A DNA stretch of 64,000 bases, taken from positions 1 through 64,000 of the forward strand of contig NZ_NIWW01000008.1 in NCBI RefSeq assembly GCF_002201535.1. The letters are read 5' to 3'. This DNA comes from Lacimicrobium sp. SS2-24 (GTDB lineage: Bacteria > Pseudomonadota > Gammaproteobacteria > Enterobacterales > Alteromonadaceae). Positions 35,081-44,483 of this stretch are shown here, piece by piece. The translations under genes were made by a program, and so were the position numbers. The notes under the pieces are model-generated. The model was given only the letters and a program-made list of their open reading frames with translations, searched no databases and was not told the origin of the DNA. How positions within the stretch are numbered: position 1 is the stretch's first letter; each line of letters starts with the position of its first letter.

Positions 35081-38000
35081 ATGAAGAACATTATACTGAT
35101 TGTTGGTTGTCACCGTAGCGGAACATCATTCTTATCCAGATCGTTATCTGTAGTCGGTGGTGAGCTGCCAAAATCAACACAGGAAGGAGCTGAAGATAAT
35201 CCAGATGGGCATTTTGAATCATTGAAAATTGTGAAATTGCATGACGAAATACTTAATAAGTTAGGTCTATCTTGGTCTTCTATACAAAATGTTCCTAATT
35301 CATGGTTTAATTCAGATGAATGTCTACTTTACTCTTCTCTGCTAGCTGAAATAATTCAAAGCGATTATCAAAAAAAATCTTTAATAATTGTCAAAGATCC
35401 GAGGGCATCTAGATTTATACCTCTTTGGAAGATTTTATCAGAAAGAGAAGGGTATAAGTTGAATATAGTATGGGCGTTGAGGAATCCCCTTGATGTGGCA
35501 CGGTCATTGGAAAGAAGAAATGGATTGCCTGAGGCTTATGGAATATGGCTCTGGACTAGTTATACGTGTGCTATCATAAAGTCTGATTGTTTGGATAATG
35601 CTATGCTTTTTAATTATCCAAGTTGGACTGATGATGTTTTTTCAAAGCTAGAAGAAATGGAAAATATTTTTGAACTTGTATTTCCAAATAAAACGACTGA
35701 AAATGTTGATGAAATAAAACAAAATTTCAAAGATGAATATGTTCACAGCAGAGAAACTGGAAAAGATAACGAGCTATATCCATTGGCGTATAGACTTTAT
35801 GATCTATTAGTGACTGAAGGCTCAAAATCTGAAATTGAACATTGTAAGGATAGCTTTGAAGCTTCCATGGTTCATTATAATCGAGCTTTGATGACATCAG
35901 GAATTAGACTCGAACGCTTTACAGGTTACTTTGAAGAAAATAATGCGAAAAAATTTAGTGGGCTAAAAGAAGCTATACAAGAAATTGTTGAGTTAGAAGT
36001 AAGTAACAGGCAATTAAGCCGAGATATTAAAAACGAAGTTTTGTTAAGAAATAAGATTGAAATGGAAGGCAGAAAAGAGCTAAAGGATATGAAAAAGCAG
36101 ATGTCGAACCTAGAGGCCATCTTAAGTAAACGAGAGACTAGATTGCAAGAAAGCGAAGATCTTTTAGAAGATCTAAATTATAAGGTCGCCTCTTTAGAGA
36201 GAGAACTAGAGGGCTATAAGGAGAAAGAAGCATCTTTGTTTTTGCACCTAAAGAAAGGAGATTCAGCTTTGTTTATATCAGTATACAGGAGATTATACTC
36301 TCTAGGTGGATTAATTCTGAGAAGACTTTTACCTGATGCGTGGGTTGACTCCATAGGAAGAAAGCTTCCATGGCCTCAGCACCCTTTAGAGCGCGTCATA
36401 TCAAATAACAATTCCTCCCAGTTCCAAAATATCTCATTAGATGGCTTTAAATTAGATTCCTCGAAAAAAGTAATATTTATTTTTGCCATTATTGGGTGGG
36501 ACTTTAGAACTCAACGTCCTCAGCATTTGGCTAGAGAACTATCTGAGGATGGTTGGAGTGTTTTTTACGTAGAGATGGAGCAAGAGGAAAGCTTTGAATT
36601 AATAGAAATTAAAGATAATTTGTACAGAGTTAGGCTTGGAAGGGCGGCGATTGGTCATATCCAGCCATATACAGGTACTGCATCTAATAAAGTAAAACGT
36701 CGATGGTTAGGTGAGTTTCTATCTTTCGCAAGTCGACTAGGTGCAGGGCAAAAAGAAGTGGTTGTCCAACATCCGTATTGGTGGCAGTTTGCTGAGCTTC
36801 TTTCCCCTGAGTTTAGAATCACTTTCGACTGTATGGATGATATAGCTGGTTTCGATAATACAACTTCTCAATTAATTGAGTGGGAAAATCAACTGTTATT
36901 AAAATGTGAAAACTTGGTTGTAAGCTCACAATACCTTTTTGATAAATATAAGGGGCGGAAAACTCCAGTTTTAATTAGAAATGCAGGTCAAATCGAACAT
37001 TTTGAAAGAGATGGTGTAGGGTATGTAGAGCCCACTCTCTTGAAAGAGAAGAAAAGTAAAGTTTCTGCAAAATTTCATGTTGGATATGTTGGAGCTATTT
37101 CAAATTGGTTTGATTGGAAGTTGATTCAAGAGGTGGCAAAAGAAAGATCAGATGTTTTTTTCCATATTGCTGGAGCTGTAACTAACGAAGATGTTTTTAA
37201 GTTAAACAACCTAGATAATGTTCATCTGTATGGTGAAATTCCTTACGCTACTGTCCCTGACTTTGTTGCGTCGATGGACGTTGTATGTATTCCTTTTAAG
37301 ATTATACCGATAATTGAGGCATGCGATCCGGTTAAGTTCTATGAATACTGCGGAGTTGGAAAACCCTGTGTGTCAACGCCCCTGCCTGAGTTAGCACGGG
37401 TTAAGGATATAGTCTATTTTGCTTCAAACCCCCAAGAGTTTTCAAAGCAACTGGATACGGCCATACAAGATGGCAAAAACTTTAATAAAGTAGAAAAGCT
37501 AAGAGAATTTGCACAGTCGAATACATGGAATTCTAGGGCCCACAGCTTCGCTAATGTGGTTGGCGGGGGGTATCCAAAAGTTTCAGTAGTGGTTCTATCA
37601 TATGGCGACTCAGAAATAACACTAGCAACGTTAGACTCTTTGATAGGTAAGAAAACATATCCAAACATGGAACTCATAGTTGTAGACAATGGTTCTGGCG
37701 AGAGTGTACAAGATGCTATTGATGAATACTTGAAACGTTATGAAGATTCATTTGATTGCCTATTTATTAAAAACACCGAAAACCTCGGTTTTGCTGAAGG
37801 CAACAATGTTGGTATCCGCTCAGCTTCAGGTGAATACGTATTGCTTTTAAATAACGATACGTATGTTGCCCCCGGAGCCATTTTTGCAATGGTAATGCAC
37901 CTGCAGAATGATGTTCAAATTGGTGCAGTAGGCCCGCTTACTAATAATATAGGAAACGAAGCTAAGGTGTTTGTCGAGTATGCATCAATGGACGAAATGT

Positions 38001-38368
38001 ATGACGTTTCTAGAAAGGTAGTGTCAGGATACAGGGGAATAAACACTGAAATAGATACATTGGCATACTTCGCAGTTATGTTCAGAAGGAGAGACCTTTC
38101 TGATTTTGGTTATTTAGATACATCATATGGAAGAGGGATGTTTGAAGATGATGACCACTGTATGGTAATTAAGAGTAAAGGATATAGGCTAGCGCTAGCG
38201 GAAGATGCATTTGTTCATCATCACTTGTCGGCAACATTTAGTAAATTAGGAGCAGAAAGAGAAGCTCTATTAGAGCGTAATAGAAAGATATATGAAGAAA
38301 AATGGGGTAAATGGACACCTCATAAATATAGAAGCAATAGACCGAATTCAAGATTAGGTGACAGCTAA
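35081..38368 (+). CDS. Four-part fusion: sulfotransferase, coiled coil, GT4-like and GT2 glycosyltransferase
   Basis: A 1095-residue protein. Residues 1-280 resemble a sulfotransferase, with the PAPS-binding loop GCHRSGTSFLSRSL at 9-22 and VKDPRASRFIP later. Residues about 285-385 are coiled coil (ESEDLLEDLNYKVASLEREL). From about 460 a GT4-like domain begins (GWDFRTQRPQHLARELSE) and continues to about 820, including DVVCIPFKIIPIIEACDPVK. From about 830 a GT2 domain follows (VSVVVLSYGDSE, VVDNGSG, ENLGFAEGNN, LLLNNDTYV). It would build and decorate a repeat unit at the inner membrane face. Strongly AT-rich. The next gene overlaps its stop by one base. Confidence 0.85.
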   Translation: MKNIILIVGCHRSGTSFLSRSLSVVGGELPKSTQEGAEDNPDGHFESLKIVKLHDEILNKLGLSWSSIQNVPNSWFNSDECLLYSSLLAEIIQSDYQKKSLIIVKDPRASRFIPLWKILSEREGYKLNIVWALRNPLDVARSLERRNGLPEAYGIWLWTSYTCAIIKSDCLDNAMLFNYPSWTDDVFSKLEEMENIFELVFPNKTTENVDEIKQNFKDEYVHSRETGKDNELYPLAYRLYDLLVTEGSKSEIEHCKDSFEASMVHYNRALMTSGIRLERFTGYFEENNAKKFSGLKEAIQEIVELEVSNRQLSRDIKNEVLLRNKIEMEGRKELKDMKKQMSNLEAILSKRETRLQESEDLLEDLNYKVASLERELEGYKEKEASLFLHLKKGDSALFISVYRRLYSLGGLILRRLLPDAWVDSIGRKLPWPQHPLERVISNNNSSQFQNISLDGFKLDSSKKVIFIFAIIGWDFRTQRPQHLARELSEDGWSVFYVEMEQEESFELIEIKDNLYRVRLGRAAIGHIQPYTGTASNKVKRRWLGEFLSFASRLGAGQKEVVVQHPYWWQFAELLSPEFRITFDCMDDIAGFDNTTSQLIEWENQLLLKCENLVVSSQYLFDKYKGRKTPVLIRNAGQIEHFERDGVGYVEPTLLKEKKSKVSAKFHVGYVGAISNWFDWKLIQEVAKERSDVFFHIAGAVTNEDVFKLNNLDNVHLYGEIPYATVPDFVASMDVVCIPFKIIPIIEACDPVKFYEYCGVGKPCVSTPLPELARVKDIVYFASNPQEFSKQLDTAIQDGKNFNKVEKLREFAQSNTWNSRAHSFANVVGGGYPKVSVVVLSYGDSEITLATLDSLIGKKTYPNMELIVVDNGSGESVQDAIDEYLKRYEDSFDCLFIKNTENLGFAEGNNVGIRSASGEYVLLLNNDTYVAPGAIFAMVMHLQNDVQIGAVGPLTNNIGNEAKVFVEYASMDEMYDVSRKVVSGYRGINTEIDTLAYFAVMFRRRDLSDFGYLDTSYGRGMFEDDDHCMVIKSKGYRLALAEDAFVHHHLSATFSKLGAEREALLERNRKIYEEKWGKWTPHKYRSNRPNSRLGDS

Positions 38369-39144
38369 TGAGGACTGTAATTTGTCATTATCACATATAT
38401 AAAAATAGTGGTACTACGTTTGATTCTATTCTAAAGGATAATTTTGGTGATGGTCATATATCTTTTGATGGGCCATTTCCTTACTTTTCTATCAATCAAG
38501 AAGAACTTACAAAAATTATTGAAAGGCATCCTTCTGCAAGTGCATTTTCATCTCATCAAACCTATTTACCCTCTCCAAAAGGACTAGATTTCCGCGTTGT
38601 TTCAGTTGTTTTTGTTAGGCATCCACTACTGAGAATAAAGTCTATTTATAATTTCAAAAAAAAGCACTTTGACGGGACTAAAGCCAGCTCACTCGCGCGC
38701 GAGTTCAATTTTAGAAATTGGATTGAGAATCTCATAGAAGATAGGGTGGAAATTAATCACATAAACAATGCGCAGGCAAGAATACTCAGTAGGGATTCTA
38801 GATCTTCAGTTCCAAGACAAACAAAGAAAGGAAAGTGTAAGAGTTTTAATTTAAATCAAGCTCTTAGTAATTTGAATGATGTGGAGCTTTTGGCAAGAAC
38901 TGAATACTTTTCTTCTGATGTTTCAAAATTTTCTCCAATATTAAAGTCTTTTGGTATAGATTTTAAAGTTTCTGATTTTTCACCGAAAAATGTAACAGAA
39001 CATAATCTTCTTCCTGTAAGTCAAAGATTAGAGTTGTTAGAAGAACAACTCACCGAAAAATTATATAAACAGCTGATTGAGCTGAATTGGCAGGATTTAG
39101 AAATTTATGATTATGTTTCAAAAAGATTATCCCAAGAAAGGTGA
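38368..39144 (+). CDS. Probable carbohydrate sulfotransferase
   Basis: A 258-residue protein resembling the sulfotransferase family related to heparan-sulfate 2-O-sulfotransferases. The PAPS 5'-phosphosulfate loop is HIYKNSGTTFDSIL, and the 3'-phosphate region is VVFVRHPLLRIKSIYNF. It would transfer sulfate from PAPS to a sugar of the surface polysaccharide. It starts at the last base of the fusion gene and is followed after three bases by a GT61 gene. The exact acceptor cannot be told. Confidence 0.75.
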   Translation: MRTVICHYHIYKNSGTTFDSILKDNFGDGHISFDGPFPYFSINQEELTKIIERHPSASAFSSHQTYLPSPKGLDFRVVSVVFVRHPLLRIKSIYNFKKKHFDGTKASSLAREFNFRNWIENLIEDRVEINHINNAQARILSRDSRSSVPRQTKKGKCKSFNLNQALSNLNDVELLARTEYFSSDVSKFSPILKSFGIDFKVSDFSPKNVTEHNLLPVSQRLELLEEQLTEKLYKQLIELNWQDLEIYDYVSKRLSQER

Positions 39145-39147
39145 GAC

Positions 39148-40356
39148 ATGCTTGTACCATATGAAAGACGAAGCGATAAGCCAGGTGGGTATGATAACTT
39201 TATAGCGGTAGATTTAGTATCATTCACAAACATAAAAGAAAGTACCGATAAACATGAATTGATTAGATACAACCTTAATTATTATGATCGGGTCTCCTAT
39301 TTAGGAGAAGATGTAGATGAACGCTCTCAAAGATTTTCATTAGAAGTGACAGCTGAATGCTCTTCCTCTATAGTTAACTTGGAAAATGTAGAAATAGTGC
39401 TTCCCTGTGGTTCTCTGTATAGCATTGAAGAAAATTTCTTAGTAGAAGAGACAGTTTTCCAGTCAAAATTGTTTTTTCATCCAAATTTTGCTTGTGACAG
39501 AAATACGCGATGGAAGTGGTTGAAAAAAAGAACGGAGTCAATTGATACTACAATAAACTTTAATTTTTCTTGGTGTTTTCATAGGAATTATTTTCAGTAT
39601 TTTCACTGGTTTATGGATGTTCTACCAAGGGTTGTGGCGTCCGTTGAGTTCTTGCCTAACCTACCTATTTATGTTTGTGAAAAATCAAACTTAAAGGAGT
39701 TTATGTCTACCTCCCTGAAATTATTGGGAGTTTCCACTGATGACTTGGTGGAGTTTGGAGATCACCATAGTATATTAGCTACTCAGGTGTCAGTTCCTCT
39801 TCATCGTTTTAAAGAAAGTCGAGGAATGCGCCCTTCATTTCAAGATGGAATACATTATAAGGGTGGGTGGGACCCTCTCTACTTAAAATATATTAATAGC
39901 GTTTTCGTTCGAGCTGCAAAAGCTAAATATGGTGAAAGTAGTAGGTTTAAAAGGATATATATTAGCAGAGAAGACGCTAAGCATCGCTCTGTTGTCAATG
40001 AAAACGAATTATTGCAGATATTGAATCACTATGGGTTCGAGATAGTAGTCCCTGGATATTATTCATTGTTAGAACAAGTTTTTATATTTTCTCAAGCGGA
40101 AATTGTTGTGGGAGCACATGGTGCAGGGTTGACTAATATTATCTTTTCAGACTTGTACAACGATCCGTTGGTAATAGAATTTATGGTCGCAGGACTGGGT
40201 GATCCCGGATACAGAATGATAACTTCGGCGCTGTCAATTAACTACAAGGCTATCGCTGCTTACCCCATGCATAATAGTGGAAGGGGGCTGGCATTCGATG
40301 ATCTCAAGGTTGATCTGGAGTTGTTATCTTCTATACTCGAAGAAGAGATAATTTAA
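39148..40356 (+). CDS. Glycosyltransferase family 61 protein
   Basis: A 402-residue protein of the GT61 (DUF563) family. The typical second half is clear: KRIYISREDAKHRSVVNENE, EIVVPGYYSLLEQVFIFSQA and VVGAHGAGLTNIIFSD. N-terminal residues 1-140 are less conserved. It lies three bases after the sulfotransferase gene in the same AT-rich block and likely adds one sugar to the repeat unit; donor unknown. Confidence 0.85.
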   Translation: MLVPYERRSDKPGGYDNFIAVDLVSFTNIKESTDKHELIRYNLNYYDRVSYLGEDVDERSQRFSLEVTAECSSSIVNLENVEIVLPCGSLYSIEENFLVEETVFQSKLFFHPNFACDRNTRWKWLKKRTESIDTTINFNFSWCFHRNYFQYFHWFMDVLPRVVASVEFLPNLPIYVCEKSNLKEFMSTSLKLLGVSTDDLVEFGDHHSILATQVSVPLHRFKESRGMRPSFQDGIHYKGGWDPLYLKYINSVFVRAAKAKYGESSRFKRIYISREDAKHRSVVNENELLQILNHYGFEIVVPGYYSLLEQVFIFSQAEIVVGAHGAGLTNIIFSDLYNDPLVIEFMVAGLGDPGYRMITSALSINYKAIAAYPMHNSGRGLAFDDLKVDLELLSSILEEEII

Positions 40357-40846
40357 ATACTCACGCATATTTAAAAGAGAACTTATAAACTAGATGATCC
40401 TGAATCAAACTATTTGGATATTTATAGGAATAAAGTTTTAGCAGATGGTTTTTAAAAATGAGGTACTACGTCGCTCCATATTTTCTTGAGAATTTATGGA
40501 GAGAGGAAAGTAAGTTTATTTTGTGTAAAAAATGGCCTCAATCTCAGTGCACTACAGTAAGCCTTCTAGTAATCGGCTCTTGATTCGGCCGAGACAGCTG
40601 TAGATAAGTTATAGGCATATTTATATGCATTGGGAAGGCGGTCGAAAAAGATTTCTTACTGATAACCGCACATGAGAATTATTCCTTTTTTAAAAAACGA
40701 TGGAATAGTTTGTGTGGAAGTGGGGATGTTAGAAGACATCTAGATCTTTGTCAGAAAAAACCATAATTTTTTCTGTTTAAAAGAAAGGTATTTTTAATTT
40801 TAAGCTTTATTTTTATTTTGGTTTCATATGAAGAATTTGTAGTTAA
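40357..40846 (+). other. 490-base AT-rich gap with small gene-like debris
   Basis: No intact gene was seen. Two short frames look protein-like: one ends DDPESNYLDIYRNKVLADGF at about 40456, and another from ATG 40458 reads MRYYVAPYFLENLWREES and stops near 40580. Neither could be assigned. They may be remnants of sugar-enzyme genes removed by recombination. Several A/T runs but no convincing terminator were seen. Confidence 0.4.
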
Positions 40847-41818
40847 ATGAGTAAATTTCTTATATTAATGGCTACCTATAATGGAGAAAAATACCTGCGT
40901 GAGCAGATTGATAGTCTGAGGCAGCAAACACTTACAGATTGGAAACTATTGGTAAGAGATGATAACTCCGATGATAGCACTACTGAAATAGTAAAGGAGT
41001 ATCAAGAATTAGACCCTAGGATCATTTTGTTAGAGGACTCATATGGAGGAACGGGTTCACCTCATTTGAACTTTGAAAAATTACTTATAGCTTCATTGCG
41101 TTACCAAGCAGAGATATATATGTTTGCAGATCAAGATGATGTTTGGATATGTAAAAAACTAGAAAGAATAAGTAAAAGCGTAGGTATTATGTCTAAGGAA
41201 TGGGCTACTGTGCCAACTATAATTTATTCAGATCTGATGGTGGTAGATGAAAAGTTAAATGAACTTTCTAAATCGTTTATGTCTTTTCAAGGTTTACATC
41301 ATGAGCTAGTTAATCCAGCAAGTACCCTCTCAGTACAAAACTTTGTTACGGGATGTAGTTCAGCTTTTAATAGATGTTTGATTGAACTAAGTGTGCCGTT
41401 TGACACTGCAGTAGTGATGCATGACTGGTGGCTTGCACTATTGGCGTCATTTAATGGTAAAGTTGACTACATTGATGCTCCTTTAGTGAAGTATCGACAA
41501 CATTCTCATAATCAGGTTGGTGCTAAAGGTAAAGATTTATGGAGAAATCCCTTTAAACCATATTTATATAAGAATGTGATAGCGGCTCCATTGAGTTTAA
41601 AGTATACAATTATGCAAGCCATAGCTGCTGCCAAGCGGTCGAATGAGCGTGGATATAGCAACTTTCTTATTGACAGTGTTTCACGGCTAGAAAACGCGGG
41701 ATTAGTAGATAGGTTCAAGGTTTTTTTTGCTAACAGGCTGACTAAACAGCATTGGACATTAAGTATATATATGTATTTTTTGTTGTTTTTCGTTAACTTT
41801 AAAAGCTATAGAGAGTAA
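40847..41818 (+). CDS. GT2 glycosyltransferase, rhamnosyltransferase-like
   Basis: A 323-residue GT-A enzyme of family GT2. It begins FLILMATYNGEKYLREQIDS and carries VRDDNSDDST and the FADQDDVW motif typical of rhamnosyltransferases that use dTDP-rhamnose, plus the KYRQHSHNQVG region. Given the complete rhamnose pathway nearby, transfer of rhamnose is likely but inferred. Its ribosome site is weak. Confidence 0.85.
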   Translation: MSKFLILMATYNGEKYLREQIDSLRQQTLTDWKLLVRDDNSDDSTTEIVKEYQELDPRIILLEDSYGGTGSPHLNFEKLLIASLRYQAEIYMFADQDDVWICKKLERISKSVGIMSKEWATVPTIIYSDLMVVDEKLNELSKSFMSFQGLHHELVNPASTLSVQNFVTGCSSAFNRCLIELSVPFDTAVVMHDWWLALLASFNGKVDYIDAPLVKYRQHSHNQVGAKGKDLWRNPFKPYLYKNVIAAPLSLKYTIMQAIAAAKRSNERGYSNFLIDSVSRLENAGLVDRFKVFFANRLTKQHWTLSIYMYFLLFFVNFKSYRE

Positions 41819-41933
41819 AACACTTTTAAATGAATTGCATTTCTGAAGGACCCGGTAGCTATTTGTTTTATTTTTGTGAAAACATAAAGCTTGTTGTGCT
41901 CTATATCTAATTTGAAATTTAGGGGATAAACGA

Positions 41934-42806
41934 CTGTTTTCCATATGCATTCCACATTATGGCTCTGAAAGCTTTCTTTTGGAGGCAGTAGCTAGTGTTG
42001 TTCAGCAGCATGGCTCTTATAATGAATTAATAATATCCTTGGGTTCTGCAGTATCCGTAAACACAATGTCTAAAATACGAGAACTAGAACCTAAAGTTAT
42101 CATAACAAAACCGTGCAGAGAAGGTATCGCTCAAAACTGGAATCATTGTATAGACCTAGCAACTCAAGAATATACTATTTTATTACATTCAGATGATCGA
42201 CTTCTACTAAACTACCTCACCGTGATGCAAAAGTTAGTTCAAAAATATTCCAACTCAGATGCATGGTTTTGTCGAGTTCGGCTGATAAATGAAAAAGGTA
42301 TAAAGACAAGTACTATTGCTGATAGTATTAAGAGGTTCATTGAGCCGAGCAACAACGAGTATACTATTAAGGGTGATAAAGGATTATCTCAACTACTCAA
42401 GGGGTGCTTTATATATTGTCCGACAATGTGTTATCGAACAAAAGTAATTAAAAAACTATCCTTTTCTAAGGAATGGGAGATGGTCTTAGACTTAGAACTA
42501 TACTCTCGTCTTTTAATGGCAGGTGGAGAAATAGTAGGGAGCAAAGAGGTAGGATTCGAATATCGGCGCCATCATCAAAGCACTACGGCTAAATTAACTT
42601 CTGAACTTACTCGATTTAAAGAGGAATGGCGTTTGTATCATTTGATTGGTCTCCAGGCGAAAGAAAAAATGTGGGTAGGTACATATCGTCAAGCCAAGTG
42701 GAAGTGGATGTTACGTATCCATAGTACATTTTGCTCCTTTAAGTCATTATTGAGGCTGCGCTTTAGTGATTTTCTGCGCTATTTGAAATTGGTATTTAAA
42801 AGGTAG
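41934..42806 (+). CDS. GT2 glycosyltransferase with probable CTG start
   Basis: A GT2 enzyme whose conserved N-terminus (LFSICIPHYGSESFLLEAVASV) lies upstream of the first ordinary start codon, TTG 41979. The frame is open from a TGA at 41913 and contains no ATG, GTG or TTG before the conserved strand. CTG 41934 lies seven bases after AGGGGA (41921-41926), so CTG initiation is proposed, giving 290 residues. Motifs include LLHSDDRLL in place of DDD/DXD, and a late YRRHHQSTT. A mutated start in a dying gene is the alternative. Confidence 0.7.
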   Translation: MFSICIPHYGSESFLLEAVASVVQQHGSYNELIISLGSAVSVNTMSKIRELEPKVIITKPCREGIAQNWNHCIDLATQEYTILLHSDDRLLLNYLTVMQKLVQKYSNSDAWFCRVRLINEKGIKTSTIADSIKRFIEPSNNEYTIKGDKGLSQLLKGCFIYCPTMCYRTKVIKKLSFSKEWEMVLDLELYSRLLMAGGEIVGSKEVGFEYRRHHQSTTAKLTSELTRFKEEWRLYHLIGLQAKEKMWVGTYRQAKWKWMLRIHSTFCSFKSLLRLRFSDFLRYLKLVFKR

Positions 42807-43008
42807 GGTTTATGAGGTTTAGGTATCCTGTAAATACTTAGTCCACAACTCAAGTGAACGGGTGAAGCAGCGTTATTCGTCGCGTTCTTCGATTAGCTAA
42901 CGATATAGATGATATATTTTCTATAACTAATGCGCTTGATGTCGCATATTACATACGACATGACTTGCTACAAAATCTTCATAACTTTCATGGTTAGCAA
43001 ATTAAACT

Positions 43009-43839
43009 TCAACTTGTTCTTCTGGCAAATAGGACGTGCCCTCTTTGCTTGCATTCGTACCCATGATTAACCAACACTTTAATAATTTCATTGGCAGGAG
43101 ACTCATTGTTCCTCTCTGGACTTACATCAATAGCTAGTTTCTTGGGGCGAAGTTCGCCTAAGCCGGTTATGATTTCTGGCTCGAAGCCTTCGGCTTCCAG
43201 TTTTAGGAAGTCTACTCTATCGATACCAATAGACTTAATTAACGCGTCAACTCTTGATATCGCTACTGTCTCTGTATATAAGATATCACCATCATCTGGC
43301 TCTAACAGTGAATGTTCAACGGCGGATGTAGAGCAATTGAGCTGAACAACTCCACACTCATTACCCAGCGCAAAGCGCAAAGCCAACGCGTTTTCGTATG
43401 GCTTAAGGTTGTTGTCTAAGCAGAAATAGTTAAGTGAAGATGGCTCAATCGCAATGATTAATTTTGCTATATTGGCACAAGCAACGGAAAAGCCACCAAC
43501 AAATGCCCCGCAATCAATTATAATATCGCCGTCCTCGACCTCTACAAATCCTTGTAAATGATATTTATTGAACAACCAATTTGCATATCCACACGCAATA
43601 TGCTCAAGCTTTATCCTGGGTAAAGGTAATGGGAAGTGCATAGCATTCCCATATTGTAAAATATTGACATGTTTTTCGTGAATTTCGAAATCAAAGTCTC
43701 TAAGCTCCTCAAATAACGAACAAAGCGCAGAGAATTTATCTAATGCCAAGTGATCTGGATCACTATCTATAGAAAACCTGATTTCCCTTAGGAAGCGAAG
43801 TATTGTAGCGTCGTGAGTTGGGAATCTCATGTTTTTCAA
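43009..43839 (-). CDS. FkbM-family methyltransferase
   Basis: A 276-residue SAM-dependent methyltransferase of the FkbM type, often found in surface-polysaccharide loci where it O-methylates sugars. The SAM motif is IIDCGAFVGGFSVACA, followed by AIEPSSLNYFCLDNN, and late VDFLKLEAEGFEPEIITGL. TTG 43839 overlaps the stop of the upstream gene in TTGA; ATG at 43830 is a near alternative. Last gene of an inverted three-gene cassette, convergent with the preceding GT2. Confidence 0.87.
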   Translation of the reverse strand: MKNMRFPTHDATILRFLREIRFSIDSDPDHLALDKFSALCSLFEELRDFDFEIHEKHVNILQYGNAMHFPLPLPRIKLEHIACGYANWLFNKYHLQGFVEVEDGDIIIDCGAFVGGFSVACANIAKLIIAIEPSSLNYFCLDNNLKPYENALALRFALGNECGVVQLNCSTSAVEHSLLEPDDGDILYTETVAISRVDALIKSIGIDRVDFLKLEAEGFEPEIITGLGELRPKKLAIDVSPERNNESPANEIIKVLVNHGYECKQRGHVLFARRTS

Positions 43840-44450
43840 CTCACTGTTATATTAAATTTGATTTGTTGAAGTTGGGCTTCGCTATAACTAAGGAAAGCCT
43901 TTTTAGTGACATTTTGCTTGTGATGACTACCACGCTCTATGTTTTGATTTAGCTCTCCTTCTATCCATTTGAAAAGGTCTTCCCTGTCTTTACTTTCAGT
44001 AAGATCTACGGCGATAAAGTTGGGGTCTTCTTTAAAAAAGCTACGGACTTCATCATTGTGAGCCATGTACCTTTCAATGAAAGCTTGTTCATTTAGGAAG
44101 GGAGATGATTTACCGTAGAGGAAAAAATTGCACACTTTTAAGCGTTTTGTTGGCGCTCTAAGGGCCAGTGTCTTTTGTCTTTTTATCCAAGTTTCCGGGT
44201 CTGAAACATAGGTATGAACTACTTTTAAGTCCTGATTGGTACTTTTAATTTCTCGGTATAAAAGGTTGAATGGAAAATCATCAGCGGAGTCAATATTAGA
44301 TGCTATCTCTAGTAGTCTCCCTATATTCCCATCTATTAATAAGCCAAAGAGCTCTTCAGTGAAGCTCTCATGCTTGCTGCCTAATTTTTTTAACAGGCTA
44401 CCAACGCTTGTTGTTCCCGTTCGATTCCAACCAGTACATAGATAGTTCAT
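43836..44450 (-). CDS. Sulfotransferase-family protein
   Basis: A 204-residue protein starting MNYLCTGWNRTGTTSVGSLL, a PAPS-binding loop (W-x-R-T-G-T-T-S) typical of sulfotransferases; VHTYVSDPETWIKR lies where the 3'-phosphate site is expected. It is small for the family, so the acceptor domain is minimal. Middle gene of the - strand cassette; it overlaps the FkbM gene by four bases. Confidence 0.7.
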   Translation of the reverse strand: MNYLCTGWNRTGTTSVGSLLKKLGSKHESFTEELFGLLIDGNIGRLLEIASNIDSADDFPFNLLYREIKSTNQDLKVVHTYVSDPETWIKRQKTLALRAPTKRLKVCNFFLYGKSSPFLNEQAFIERYMAHNDEVRSFFKEDPNFIAVDLTESKDREDLFKWIEGELNQNIERGSHHKQNVTKKAFLSYSEAQLQQIKFNITVS

Positions 44451-44483
44451 CTAATTTAAATCCATAGTAATTTTTAAATGCAT

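Noticed and set aside
41979-42806. GT2 gene as an N-terminally truncated pseudogene
   Set aside because: The missing N-terminal strand is present and in frame upstream with a ribosome site; an unusual CTG start explains it better, though start loss is not excluded.
42939-42961. Hairpin as terminator between convergent genes
   Set aside because: The stem is only six bases with an 11-base loop and no T tract.
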